Below the pieces are notes generated by a model, which had not been told where the DNA came from, ran no database searches, and saw nothing but the letters and a program-made list of their open reading frames with translations. 64,000 nt of DNA, taken from contig CALADM010000031.1 in assembly GCA_937890595.1 (NCBI GenBank), positions 49,897 to 113,896 on the forward strand, in the 5' to 3' direction. The position numbers were made by a program, and so were the translations under genes. This DNA comes from CAJMNU01 sp905214855 (GTDB taxonomy: Bacteria; Bacillota; Clostridia; Lachnospirales; Lachnospiraceae). Of the stretch, positions 1 to 8,363 are shown in pieces. Numbering within the stretch: position 1 is the first letter of the stretch; each line of letters opens with the position of its first letter.

Positions 1-20
1 ATACTTCATTACAGAAACTC

Positions 21-52
21 AAAAAGAGGTTGGAGAAAAATACTCCAGCCTC
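21..52 (-). terminator. Rho-independent terminator of purC
   Basis: Ten-base-pair stem (26-35 with 43-52, one G-T pair), a 7-nt loop, and on the minus strand five T residues (25-21) directly after the stem. It lies 60 nt beyond the purC stop. Confidence 0.85.
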
Positions 53-114
53 TCTCAAAATACACATTTTCTTTCACAAATACTTCTATTCTTCAGATTA
101 TATGTATCCTCTAT

Positions 115-801
115 TTATGCAAAAAACAATTTTGATAATGTCATTGGATCAATGTACTGACCATCTTTGTAAACACGCATGTTTCCAGAAGCAACTTCAT
201 CGATCAGCATAACATTGCCATCTGCATCATATCCAAATTCGAACTTGATATCATATAATACCATGCCTTTTTCTTTCAGATCATCTGCTACGATCTGAGT
301 GATCTTCTGTGTCATATCTTTGATATCTTCGTACTGCTGATCACTCATAACGCCTAATGCTACCAAAGCGTCTTTTGTTACAAGCGGATCACCTAATGCA
401 TCATTTTTAAATGTAGTTTCTACATATGCCGGTAAATCTGCCCCTTCTTCAATATACTGACCATAACGACGGATAAAACTTCCTACTGCTTTATGGCGGC
501 AGATTACCTCAAGTCCCTGTCCAAATACTTTTGCCGGGAGTACTTCCATCGTTGTGTCTTCCAGGTTTGCATTTACATAATGTGTTTTAATACCTGCTGC
601 ATTGATTTTCTCAAAGAAGTAAATGGACATGCGGAGATTCACATCACCTACACCGTCAATTGTAAGACCTACAGCATTCTCACCTGGATCGAACACACCA
701 TCTTTTCCAGTACAGTCATCTTTGAACTTTAAAAGATAATTACCATTCTCCAACGCATACACATCTTTTGTCTTACCTGTATAAACTAATTTTTTTTCCA
801 T
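115..801 (-). CDS. purC: Phosphoribosylaminoimidazole-succinocarboxamide synthase (SAICAR synthetase)
   Basis: This enzyme joins CAIR and aspartate with ATP to give SAICAR, the step of cytosolic de novo purine synthesis that precedes PurB. The protein is 228 aa, a normal length for the single-domain bacterial enzyme. It opens with the family-like KLVYTGKTKDVY nucleotide-binding segment and carries GQGLEVICRHKAVGSF and LYDIKFEFGYD, the usual SAICAR-synthetase blocks. The ATG is preceded by a strong AGGAGGT ribosome site. It has its own promoter (869-897) and a terminator (21-52), so it looks monocistronic. purB lies just upstream in the same orientation, but the other pur genes are not in this window. 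Confidence 0.96.
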   Translation of the reverse strand: MEKKLVYTGKTKDVYALENGNYLLKFKDDCTGKDGVFDPGENAVGLTIDGVGDVNLRMSIYFFEKINAAGIKTHYVNANLEDTTMEVLPAKVFGQGLEVICRHKAVGSFIRRYGQYIEEGADLPAYVETTFKNDALGDPLVTKDALVALGVMSDQQYEDIKDMTQKITQIVADDLKEKGMVLYDIKFEFGYDADGNVMLIDEVASGNMRVYKDGQYIDPMTLSKLFFA

Positions 802-868
802 TACTATACCTCCTGGCTGTCTTGTCTCATTGTTTTATCTGTATTATTTGAATCATGTAGACAGATTC

Positions 869-897
869 ATTATAATTCACGATACTTCATTTGGCAA
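869..897 (-). promoter_or_regulatory. Sigma-A type promoter of purC
   Basis: Minus-strand -35 TTGCCA (897-892), exactly 17 nt spacer, -10 TATAAT (874-869). It lies about 70 nt upstream of the purC ATG. Seen by eye from consensus match only. Confidence 0.7.
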
Positions 898-983
898 TAT
901 CATCGCTGTATTTTATTTTCTTATGAATTTTTTCGTTTTTCTTTATAGATACCTAAAACAGAAAACATATGTTTCCACTTGTT

Positions 984-2414
984 TTATACATGGATCTCTG
1001 TCTTTAAGCCCAGTAATCCCTCATTTTCCTTGAGGATCGGACTTATGACTTCAGATAAAAATTCTTCTACCTGCTCTTTCGCACGTCCCGTATAGCGTGA
1101 AGGATCCATCGTTTTTTTCAGTTCCTCCAGACTCAGTCCAAATGCCGGATCTGCTGCGATCAATTCCAAAAGATTGTTTTCTAATCCCTTTTCCTTAACA
1201 TTACGCCCAGCTTCCATGGACAGGACACGGATTTTTTCATGCAGCTCCTGACGGTCACCACCAGCTTTTACTGCATCCATCATAATATTCTCTGTTGCCA
1301 TAAACGGCAATTCTGCCATTAGATGTTTTTCGATCACTTTTGGATACACAACAAGTCCATCCACAATATTCAAATATAAATCCAAAATGCCATCGATTGC
1401 CAAAAATCCCTCAGGAATACTTAGACGCTTATTTGCAGAATCATCCAGTGTTCTCTCAAACCATTGCGTTGACGCAACTAACATCGGATTCATCATATCA
1501 GACATCACATAATTTGCCAGAGAAGCCATACGCTCACTTCTCATCGGATTTCTCTTGTACGCCATAGCAGAAGAGCCGATCTGGTTCTTCTCAAAAGGTT
1601 CTTCTATCTCTTTCAAATGCTGAAGGAGACGGATATCATTTGAAAATTTATGTGCGCTCTGTGCAATTCCTGCCAAAACCGAAAGGACACGGCTGTCATT
1701 TTTTCTGGAATATGTCTGTCCTGATACTGGATAACATCCTGCAAACCCCATCTTTTCAGCAATTTTCTGATCTAATTTTTTGCATTTTTCATGATCTCCT
1801 CCAAACAGCTCCAAAAAGCTTGCCTGTGTCCCAGTCGTTCCCTTAGAGCCAAGAAGACGCAGAGAATCTAAGACAAAATCAAGATCATCCAGATCTAATT
1901 TAAGGTCCATCAGCCAAAGCGTAGCACGTTTCCCCACTGTTGTCGGCTGTGCAGGTTGAAAATGGGTAAATGCCAAGGTTGGCTGTGCTTTGTATGCATC
2001 CGCAAATTTTGACAGTTCTGCGATCACATTGACCAGCTTTTTCTTTACTAGCTTCAACGCCTCTGCCATGATAATGATATCTGTATTGTCTCCAACATAA
2101 CAGGAGGTCGCTCCCAGATGAATGATCCCTTTTGCATTCGGACACTGAACACCATAGGCATACACATGGGACATCACATCATGTCTGACTATTTTTTCGC
2201 GTTCTTTTGCCACATCATAATTAATATCATCCTGATGTTCTTTCAATTCCTGGATCTGTTCCAAAGTCACTGGCAATCCCAGCTCATACTCTGTTTCAGC
2301 CAAAGCAACCCAAAGTTTTCTCCATGTCCGAAACTTCATGTCTGGAGAGAATAGATACTGCATCTTGCGACTTGCATAGCGCTCAGAAAGTGGGCTTTGA
2401 TATTTGTCATACAT
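984..2414 (-). CDS. purB: Adenylosuccinate lyase
   Basis: This enzyme cleaves SAICAR to AICAR plus fumarate and adenylosuccinate to AMP plus fumarate. The chosen start gives 476 aa beginning MYDKYQSPLSERYAS, a classic PurB N terminus. The signature of the fumarase/aspartase superfamily is seen as GSSAMAYKRNP. The upstream in-frame codons to 2450 are rejected, because an AAAAGGAG site sits just before the ATG at 2414. It has its own promoter (2524-2552) and ends about 180 nt before purC. The window also contains nucleotide-using PurC, consistent with a local purine pair. Confidence 0.95.
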   Translation of the reverse strand: MYDKYQSPLSERYASRKMQYLFSPDMKFRTWRKLWVALAETEYELGLPVTLEQIQELKEHQDDINYDVAKEREKIVRHDVMSHVYAYGVQCPNAKGIIHLGATSCYVGDNTDIIIMAEALKLVKKKLVNVIAELSKFADAYKAQPTLAFTHFQPAQPTTVGKRATLWLMDLKLDLDDLDFVLDSLRLLGSKGTTGTQASFLELFGGDHEKCKKLDQKIAEKMGFAGCYPVSGQTYSRKNDSRVLSVLAGIAQSAHKFSNDIRLLQHLKEIEEPFEKNQIGSSAMAYKRNPMRSERMASLANYVMSDMMNPMLVASTQWFERTLDDSANKRLSIPEGFLAIDGILDLYLNIVDGLVVYPKVIEKHLMAELPFMATENIMMDAVKAGGDRQELHEKIRVLSMEAGRNVKEKGLENNLLELIAADPAFGLSLEELKKTMDPSRYTGRAKEQVEEFLSEVISPILKENEGLLGLKTEIHV

Positions 2415-2523
2415 ATTGTTTTCTCCTTTTACACAGAATACATCAATCAATGAATTCCCATACGGTTAAATTTCTTGATAGATTTATAAGTTGTAAAGAT
2501 AAAACACTGCTTTTTCAGTAGAA

Positions 2524-2552
2524 ATTATAATACATGATAAAAAAGAAAACAA
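2524..2552 (-). promoter_or_regulatory. Sigma-A type promoter of purB
   Basis: Minus-strand -35 TTGTTT (2552-2547), 17 nt spacer, -10 TATAAT (2529-2524), about 110 nt upstream of the purB start. No purine riboswitch or PurR box was recognised in the leader. Confidence 0.6.
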
Positions 2553-2610
2553 TAGAAAGTTTGATAAAATATCCGCTTCTTTCAGGAAAAATGTTTTGTG
2601 ATGTTGCACA

Positions 2611-2658
2611 AACAAAAACAGCGCAGCACAGCAAATTTTACTCTGCATATCCTGCGCC
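2611..2658 (-). terminator. Terminator after the lipoprotein gene (end of dapAB operon)
   Basis: Minus-strand stem GCGCAG (2657-2652) pairs with CTGCGC (2626-2621), followed by TGTTTTTGTT. The loop is long (25 nt) and may contain a second small pairing. It lies just downstream of the stop at 2679. Confidence 0.6.
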
Positions 2659-2678
2659 ATTTCTTTTTTCAGATCACT

Positions 2679-3044
2679 TTATCTGGAAGATGTTGTTCCT
2701 GTAGTCAGATCGTCCATGCCATCCTCTACATCCTTTACAACCCCGTCTAAAATCCCAGTACTCTCAGCAGCATCTGTGTCACTTTCCTCCCTGCTATGCA
2801 TAGTGGTCTCTCTGACGGTTTCACTTGGGTCTGCACTGTTATTATAAGAAGTACTTTCCATAGCTGTACTTTCTGAATCAGATTCTCTTGTCTGTGTACT
2901 TTCCATACTGCTGTCTTCCTTCTTACTCTCTTGGACAGTACTTCCCCTGTCTGCATCGTCTCCCATTCCGCATCCACACCCAGCAAGAACCAACATGGAA
3001 ACGGCTGCCATCATTCCAAGTAGATATTGTTTTATTTTTTTCAT
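2679..3044 (-). CDS. Small Ser/Thr/Glu-rich lipoprotein of unknown function
   Basis: The 121-aa product has a lipoprotein signal peptide: MKKIKQ, a hydrophobic stretch (residues 7-20) and the lipobox LAGC with Cys at about residue 22. The mature part is low complexity (Ser, Thr, Glu, Asp) and ends in a short acidic amphipathic segment (about 99-113, VVKDVEDGMDDL). No enzyme motif is visible and I do not recognise the family. It is the last gene of the dapA-dapB transcript by position (110 nt after dapB). Its AAAGGAG ribosome site lies inside a 16-bp inverted repeat (3051-3094), so translation may be controlled separately from dapB. A membrane-anchored extracytoplasmic role is inferred only from the signal peptide. 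Confidence 0.75.
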   Translation of the reverse strand: MKKIKQYLLGMMAAVSMLVLAGCGCGMGDDADRGSTVQESKKEDSSMESTQTRESDSESTAMESTSYNNSADPSETVRETTMHSREESDTDAAESTGILDGVVKDVEDGMDDLTTGTTSSR

Positions 3045-3050
3045 GATACA

Positions 3051-3094
3051 AAATCTCCTTTCTAGGATTAGTATGCGTCCCAGAAAGGAGATTT
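3051..3094 (-). promoter_or_regulatory. Hairpin that sequesters the ribosome binding site of the lipoprotein gene
   Basis: The 16-nt arms 3051-3066 and 3079-3094 are complementary except for one G-T type pair, with a 12-nt loop. On the minus strand the downstream arm contains AGAAAGGAGA, the Shine-Dalgarno of the gene starting at 3044. It therefore pairs with an upstream CTCCTTTCT copy. Only a short T run follows the stem, so it is a poorer fit to an intrinsic terminator of dapB than to a translational lock. Direct sequence observation; the function is inference. Confidence 0.6.
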
Positions 3095-3154
3095 ATAGTG
3101 GTTTATTTTTCCATTTGTTTGAACGAAACAGTTTTTCACAACTCTATTTTCATG

Positions 3155-3910
3155 TTAACCTATAACATCTTTCATTGTATAAAAACCGGCTGGTTTACCA
3201 GCAAGATATTTTGCTGCGGCAATCGCACCTTTTGCAAAAATTGCCTTAGAATATGCTGTATGGCTAAATGTGACCACTTCATCTGTACCCGCAAAAATCA
3301 CATCATGCTCTCCCACAATACTGCCTCCGCGTACAGCACTGATACCGATTTCTTTTTCATCACGCTTCTCATGACTCTGAGAACGATCATATACATAATG
3401 ATAAGAATCATCCAGTGCATGATTCAAAGAATCTGCCAGCGCAAGTGCTGTTCCGCTTGGCGCATCTTTTTTCTGATTATGATGCTTTTCCACGATCTCC
3501 ATATCGAATCCAGATTCTGCAAGAACTTTTGCTGCATCTGCAACCAATTTTAAAAGTAAATTGATTCCCAAAGACATATTGGCAGAGCGAAGCACTGCTG
3601 TTTTTTTCGCTGTTTCTTCTACTTTTGCTATCTGCTCCTTTGTAAGACCTGTTGTGCAGACTACCACTGGCAGCTGTTTTAAAGCGCAATGATCTAAAAG
3701 TGCATCTACTGCTTTCATAAAAGCAAAATCCACCACTACATCTGTCTCTTCTTTACATGCATCCCAAGATGCATAAACTGGATAGTCGTTCTTTTTCTCT
3801 GTATTTAGATCAACTCCGGCAACAATCTGAATCTCCGGATCTTCTTTTACCAAACTGCTGACTACCTGCCCCATTGTGCCATTACAGCCATGCAGGATCA
3901 TTCTTATCAT
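3155..3910 (-). CDS. dapB: 4-hydroxy-tetrahydrodipicolinate reductase
   Basis: This enzyme reduces the DapA product with NAD(P)H to tetrahydrodipicolinate in the diaminopimelate/lysine pathway. The protein is 251 aa with the Rossmann start ILHGCNGTMGQ and the active-site block HHNQKKDAPSGTA (about residues 142-154). The ATG overlaps the dapA TGA as ATGA, so it is translationally coupled. In a spore former the pathway also feeds dipicolinate and cortex peptidoglycan, which fits the spoVA and dcw genes nearby. It lies under the lysine riboswitch upstream of dapA. Confidence 0.96.
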   Translation of the reverse strand: MIRMILHGCNGTMGQVVSSLVKEDPEIQIVAGVDLNTEKKNDYPVYASWDACKEETDVVVDFAFMKAVDALLDHCALKQLPVVVCTTGLTKEQIAKVEETAKKTAVLRSANMSLGINLLLKLVADAAKVLAESGFDMEIVEKHHNQKKDAPSGTALALADSLNHALDDSYHYVYDRSQSHEKRDEKEIGISAVRGGSIVGEHDVIFAGTDEVVTFSHTAYSKAIFAKGAIAAAKYLAGKPAGFYTMKDVIG

Positions 3911-4803
3911 AACAAACCATACTCCTTTAATTCTTTTTTCAAAACTTCCTGATTTGCCTCTTCCATCTCTGTCAAAGGCATACGCATAGGACCTGTCTCT
4001 TTTCCAAGGAGGTTCATAGCTGCCTTGACTGGGATCGGATTTACTTCACAAAATAAAGCATGGATCAACGGGATCGCTTCGATCTGCATCTGCATACTCT
4101 TTACTACATCACCACAAAAATATGCTTCACACATCTCATGAACCTTTGCTGGTGCTACATTAGAAAGCACAGAGATCACACCTTTACCGCCAAGGGAAAG
4201 CAATGGTACGATCTGATCATCATTTCCAGAATATACATCAATCTCACCATTCAGCTGTTCTTTTGCGAGAGACATCAGATCTGCCACTGCGGAAAAATTG
4301 CCGCTTGCCTCTTTAACACCCACAATGTTTTCATTTTCCTTCACCAAGGTTACAATTGTCTGAGGCTGGATTGTCACACCTGTTCTGGAAGGAATGTTAT
4401 AAAGCAAAATCGGAATATGTACGGAATGTGCCACTGCAGAAAAATGTGCGATCAATCCCTTCTGTGTTGCTTTATTGTAATAAGGAGATACTAAAAGCAG
4501 ACCATCTGCTCCCGCTTTTTCTGCTTCCTTGGACAGATAAATTGCTGTTTCTGTACAATTAGATCCTGTTCCCGCAATAACCGGAATCCTATGGTTTACA
4601 ACCTCACATGTATAACGAATCACTTCAATGTGTTCCTCATGTGTTAAAGTAGATGCCTCTCCTGTCGTTCCACAGATGATAATACTATCTGTACCTTCGG
4701 CGATCTGTTCTTCCAAAATCTCTGTTAATTTCTCGTAATTTACACTTCCATCCTGATGAAATGGAGTAATCAGGGCTACTCCCGCTCCTCTAAAAATTGA
4801 CAT
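3907..4803 (-). CDS. dapA: 4-hydroxy-tetrahydrodipicolinate synthase
   Basis: This enzyme condenses pyruvate and aspartate semialdehyde, the first committed step of the DAP/lysine branch. It is a 298-aa TIM-barrel of normal length. Seen: CGTTGEASTL near residue 45, SPYYNKATQKGL, YNIPSRTGV around residue 140, and the Schiff-base lysine in GVKEASGN (about residue 165). The AAGGAGG ribosome site supports the ATG at 4803. First gene of dapA-dapB-lipoprotein, transcribed from promoter 5057-5085 through a lysine riboswitch. Confidence 0.97.
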   Translation of the reverse strand: MSIFRGAGVALITPFHQDGSVNYEKLTEILEEQIAEGTDSIIICGTTGEASTLTHEEHIEVIRYTCEVVNHRIPVIAGTGSNCTETAIYLSKEAEKAGADGLLLVSPYYNKATQKGLIAHFSAVAHSVHIPILLYNIPSRTGVTIQPQTIVTLVKENENIVGVKEASGNFSAVADLMSLAKEQLNGEIDVYSGNDDQIVPLLSLGGKGVISVLSNVAPAKVHEMCEAYFCGDVVKSMQMQIEAIPLIHALFCEVNPIPVKAAMNLLGKETGPMRMPLTEMEEANQEVLKKELKEYGLL

Positions 4804-4840
4804 TCTCTTGCCCTCCTTAAATTGTTTTATTTATCACAAC

Positions 4841-5044
4841 AAAAAGCAAAGCTGGCACAATGACCAGCTCTTAAAGTTATCCACTATCACAATCCAGTTT
4901 CCCTTTAAGTAGCTCTCCATCCTGCCGGATGACAGTCATATGGTTATTCACCATATGCCCAGGGCAGCCTGCGCTCCCTTCGGCGTTCTCCCCTTTTCCC
5001 ATCCATCAGTGGGTACTCTTGTTAAACGCGGCCTCTACCTTTTC
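4841..5044 (-). promoter_or_regulatory. Lysine riboswitch (L box) with transcription terminator controlling dapA
   Basis: On the minus strand the leader carries L-box hallmarks: AAGGTAGAGGC (about 5042-5031), AAGAGTA, a GGGAAAAGGGGA segment followed by CGCCGAAG, and the closing GGAGAGCTACTT (about 4918-4907) that pairs with AAGGTAG to form P1. Downstream, AGCTGG/CCAGCT (4869-4864 with 4855-4850) plus TTTTT (4845-4841) forms a terminator. CTTAAAG (4909-4903), overlapping the P1 3' strand, can pair with CTTTAAG (4876-4870), overlapping the terminator. This is a clear antiterminator. Expected outcome: lysine binding gives termination and dapA off. Recognition is by motif, not by covariance search. 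Confidence 0.93.
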
Positions 5045-5056
5045 TTGGATACTGTT

Positions 5057-5085
5057 ATAGTAGCATTATTGTTTTTACTTGTCAA
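5057..5085 (-). promoter_or_regulatory. Promoter of the lysine riboswitch-dapA transcript
   Basis: Minus-strand consensus -35 TTGACA (5085-5080), 17 nt spacer, -10 TACTAT (5062-5057). The -35 box lies inside the last codons of the upstream cobO (Val-Asp-Lys-stop). Confidence 0.85.
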
Positions 5086-5572
5086 CCTTTACATTGTGAA
5101 TGCAAGATATGGTGTCTGCAAGGAAATGAAGATTTTCCGGAAAAATCTTTCCTGTAAGAACCAGTTCCATGTCATCGTCTCTGGACTCGATCAATGTGAT
5201 AAACTCCTCCTCGGAAATCATCCCTAATTCCAATAATCCTAAGATTTCATCTAAGATCAGAACATCGCACTCTCTGGTAGAAATCACTTTTCTCGCATAA
5301 TTGATTCCATTGCGGATATTCATCTTTTCTTCCTGCTGCATCTGTGGATCTAGTTCCTTATATGGAACTGTTGATTTCTCAAAGCGGAATACTTTCATAT
5401 CCGGTTCCAGTTTCTTTAACACGGCTTCCTCTCCGGCAACATGGCTTCCCTTCAAAAACTGTACCATAATTACAGTTTTCTGTTCAGCAATATCGCGGAT
5501 TCCTTTGCCGATCGCTGCCATGGATTTTCCTGCTCCCTCTCCGAAAAACACCTGTACTGTTCCTTTGCTCAT
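5075..5572 (-). CDS. cobO: Cob(I)yrinic acid a,c-diamide / cobalamin adenosyltransferase (BtuR/CobO family)
   Basis: This enzyme transfers adenosyl from ATP to Co(I) corrinoid to make adenosylcobamide. With the ATG at 5572 the product is 165 aa. The P-loop GEGAGKSMAAIGKG lies directly after the start, CDVLILDEILGLLELG matches the family Walker B region, and VLTGK the usual VLTGR block. An open frame continues upstream to a TTG at 5644, which would add 24 residues; I prefer 5572 (AGAGG site, typical short clostridial N terminus). No other corrinoid gene is in the window, so it may serve salvage. It follows the SSB-like gene on the same strand. Confidence 0.85.
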   Translation of the reverse strand: MSKGTVQVFFGEGAGKSMAAIGKGIRDIAEQKTVIMVQFLKGSHVAGEEAVLKKLEPDMKVFRFEKSTVPYKELDPQMQQEEKMNIRNGINYARKVISTRECDVLILDEILGLLELGMISEEEFITLIESRDDDMELVLTGKIFPENLHFLADTISCIHNVKVDK

Positions 5573-5627
5573 CCTCTTGCACCTCTCTCTACAGGATTCC
5601 TGTGTTTTCTGATATTCTGTAAGATTA

Positions 5628-6260
5628 CTATGGCTGCTCGACAAACTCCAGCTTACTTACAGAAACCTCATAAGCTACCCTCTTCTCGCACTCTGTCTCA
5701 GACAATTTTTTGGTATATTCCCTGCTCTGTACTCTGCCCCAGACTCGGATCTGACTACCTACCATAAATCCAGACGCATATCGTGCATTTCTTCCCCAGG
5801 CAATACAAGGTATGTAATCCGACTTTCCATAAGGACGGTTCACTGCCAAAAGCAGATCTGCAATCTCTCTTCCCAATGGTGTCTTACGATAAATTGGTTC
5901 TTTACAAATATAACCATCCAAATAAATCTGATTTGTTTTCGTATAATCTGTGAATTCCTCCATAAAATGAATTTCTCTCACAAACACTGACAATACCAGA
6001 CGGTTCTTTTCTCCTTCATGGCGGTTATAAGAGCGGAACTGACCAATCGCTTCCACGGTACAGCCGATGTAGTTCTCCTCCACATCCAAAAGCCGTTCGG
6101 AAATCATAAGCGGAATGATATCAGACTGCTCACTCAGGCGGTTCACTTCCAGATCCACCATATAAAACCCTTCCCCAAATACTTCATGGCTGAATGTAAA
6201 ACCTGATACGATCTTTCCGATCACACTTACCTTGTTATTGTCCATTACTTTTTCTGACAT
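5628..6260 (-). CDS. Single-stranded DNA-binding protein-like, two tandem OB folds
   Basis: The 210-aa protein carries two consecutive OB-fold-like segments. The first is about residues 6-105 (NKVSVIGKIVSGF...). The second is about 108-207, beginning NQIYLDGYICKEPIYRKTPLGREIADLLLAVNR, which matches the SSB/PriB pattern of core SSBs. It lacks the acidic DDDIPF-type tail of canonical SSB, so it is unlikely to be the replicative SSB. The start at 6260 follows GAGGAGAG; the extension to 6296 has no support. A small hairpin (6289-6311) lies in its leader. Function in DNA transactions is inferred from the fold only. Confidence 0.75.
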   Translation of the reverse strand: MSEKVMDNNKVSVIGKIVSGFTFSHEVFGEGFYMVDLEVNRLSEQSDIIPLMISERLLDVEENYIGCTVEAIGQFRSYNRHEGEKNRLVLSVFVREIHFMEEFTDYTKTNQIYLDGYICKEPIYRKTPLGREIADLLLAVNRPYGKSDYIPCIAWGRNARYASGFMVGSQIRVWGRVQSREYTKKLSETECEKRVAYEVSVSKLEFVEQP

Positions 6261-6447
6261 TGTATCTCTCTCCTCTTTCTTTGCACATAGATTCACTGCA
6301 AGAATGAATCTCTATCATTATTAGCTCATAGCTCAATATTATATTTATGCAAAGAAAAGAGAAGATAGAACCACTTTTTTTAATTTTTTTCTGTAATTTC
6401 TTTTTTATACCATTTTATCTCGTTTTTCACTTCTCTTTTGATACGTA

Positions 6448-8277
6448 TTACTTCTTAAAAGAAGCACGTTTTCTCAACATTGGATCCAGAATCTTTTTAC
6501 GGATTCTAAGATTCTTTGGAGTTACCTCTAACAACTCGTCTGTATCAATAAAATCTAATGCCTGCTCCAGACTCATCTCAATTGGTGGTGTCAGTTTCAA
6601 TGCCTCATCGGAACTGGAAGAACGTGTATTAGTCAGTTTCTTTGTCTTGCAAACATTGATCTCAATATCCTCTGCTTTTGGATTCATACCCACAACCATA
6701 CCAGAATATACCTTTACACCTGGTCCGATAAACAAAGAACCTCTCTCCTGTGCATTAAACAGACCATATGTGATAGACTCACCAGCTTCAAATGCAATGA
6801 GAGAACCTGTTTTTCTATAAGCCAACTCACCTTTGAACGGACCATATCCATCAAACATCGTATTAATGATACCATTTCCCTTTGTATCGGTCAAAAATTC
6901 TCCCCTGTATCCGATCAAACCTCTGGATGGAATAGCAAATTCCAAACGGGTATAGCCGCCCGCTGCCTGACTCATGCCCTGCAATTCTCCTTTACGGCTT
7001 GTCAGCTTCTGGATTACAGTACCTGTGAATTCTTCTGGCACATCGATATATGCGATCTCCATCGGCTCTAACTTATGACCTCTCTCATCTTCTCTATACA
7101 AAACTTCTGCCTTACTTACTGCAAACTCAAAGCCTTCACGTCTCATATTTTCAATCAGGACAGACAGATGAAGCTCTCCTCGTCCAGACACTTTAAAACA
7201 ATCTGCGGAGTCGGTTTCTTCCACACGAAGGGAAACATCTGTGTTCAATTCACGGAACAGTCTTTCTCTTATATGACGGGATGTGATATATTTTCCTTCC
7301 TGTCCAGCAAGAGGGCTGTCATTTACCATAAAATTCATCGCAATGGTAGGCTCTGAAATCTTCTGGAACAAAATAGCTTCCGGTTTTTCTGGAGCACAGA
7401 TCGTATCGCCGATATGAATATCTGCGATACCGGAGATTGCCACGATTGATCCAATGGATGCCTCACGCACTTCTACTTTGCTCAAGCCATCAAACTCATA
7501 CAATTTGCTTACTTTTACACGACGGAATTTATCAGGTTCATGGTGATTGACCAGAACACAATCCTGATTGACACGGATCACACCATTTTCTACTTTACCT
7601 ACACCGATTCTTCCTACATATTCATTATAATCAATAGTACTGATCAAAACCTGAGTCGGTTCTTCTGGATCTCCCTGTGGAGCTGGGATGTAATCTACAA
7701 CAGTCTGGAACAATGGTTCCATAGTAGTGGAGTCATCATCCAGACTTCTCTTTGCAAATCCACCTTTTGCGGAAGCATACAAGAATGGGCACTCTAACTG
7801 TTCATCAGAAGCATCCAGATCCATAAGCAGCTCCAAAACTTCATCCACTACTTCGTCTGGTCTTGCCTCTGGACGGTCTACCTTATTGATGCAGACAATA
7901 ACTGGCAGATCCAGAGACAATGCCTTCTGCAATACGAACTTTGTCTGTGGCATTGGTCCTTCATAAGCATCTACTACCAGTACTACACCATTTACCATTT
8001 TCAGTACACGCTCTACTTCACCGCCAAAATCTGCATGTCCTGGTGTATCAATAATATTGATCTTTGTTCCCTTATAAAAAATAGCTGTATTTTTTGAAAG
8101 GATAGTAATACCACGCTCACGCTCAATATCATTTGAGTCCATAACACGCTCTACTACCTCTTGGTTTTCACGGAATACACCACTCTGTCTTAGCAAAGCA
8201 TCAACCAGAGTTGTTTTACCATGGTCAACATGAGCAATAATCGCAATATTTCTCACATCTTCTCTTTTTGTTCTCAT
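6448..8277 (-). CDS. typA: Translational GTPase TypA/BipA
   Basis: Ribosome-associated GTPase linked to 50S assembly and stress or cold growth. It is 609 aa, the usual length. G1 AHVDHGKTTLVDALL, the RGITILSKN switch I, DTPGHADFGGEVERV and NKVD are all visible in the first 130 residues. EF-G-like domains and the BipA-specific C-terminal domain follow (GRGELHLSVLIENMRREG, PSRGLIGYRGEFLTDT). It has its own promoter at 8332-8360 and a GGGAGA ribosome site. Confidence 0.97.
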   Translation of the reverse strand: MRTKREDVRNIAIIAHVDHGKTTLVDALLRQSGVFRENQEVVERVMDSNDIERERGITILSKNTAIFYKGTKINIIDTPGHADFGGEVERVLKMVNGVVLVVDAYEGPMPQTKFVLQKALSLDLPVIVCINKVDRPEARPDEVVDEVLELLMDLDASDEQLECPFLYASAKGGFAKRSLDDDSTTMEPLFQTVVDYIPAPQGDPEEPTQVLISTIDYNEYVGRIGVGKVENGVIRVNQDCVLVNHHEPDKFRRVKVSKLYEFDGLSKVEVREASIGSIVAISGIADIHIGDTICAPEKPEAILFQKISEPTIAMNFMVNDSPLAGQEGKYITSRHIRERLFRELNTDVSLRVEETDSADCFKVSGRGELHLSVLIENMRREGFEFAVSKAEVLYREDERGHKLEPMEIAYIDVPEEFTGTVIQKLTSRKGELQGMSQAAGGYTRLEFAIPSRGLIGYRGEFLTDTKGNGIINTMFDGYGPFKGELAYRKTGSLIAFEAGESITYGLFNAQERGSLFIGPGVKVYSGMVVGMNPKAEDIEINVCKTKKLTNTRSSSSDEALKLTPPIEMSLEQALDFIDTDELLEVTPKNLRIRKKILDPMLRKRASFKK

Positions 8278-8331
8278 CGTGGGGTTCTCCCTTTCTTTCT
8301 AATTTAAACCTCTTATTTTTAACAAGTGCTG

Positions 8332-8360
8332 ATTATAGCACCATTATCTTTCAATTGCAA
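8332..8360 (-). promoter_or_regulatory. Promoter of typA
   Basis: Minus-strand -35 TTGCAA (8360-8355), 17 nt spacer, -10 TATAAT (8337-8332). The -10 lies in a small GTGCT/AGCAC dyad just after the yigZ stop. Confidence 0.7.
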
Positions 8361-8363
8361 GGG

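Noticed and set aside
961..977. Palindrome GAAAACATATGTTTCC near the purB end
   Set aside because: Short and AT-rich, without a T run, so not a convincing terminator.
3098..3553. 151-aa ORF on the plus strand opposite dapB
   Set aside because: Antisense shadow of dapB, which has all family motifs and an ATGA overlap with dapA.
4940..5227. 95-aa ORF on the plus strand over the lysine riboswitch
   Set aside because: Antisense to the aptamer and to the end of cobO; no ribosome site; the structure explains the sequence.
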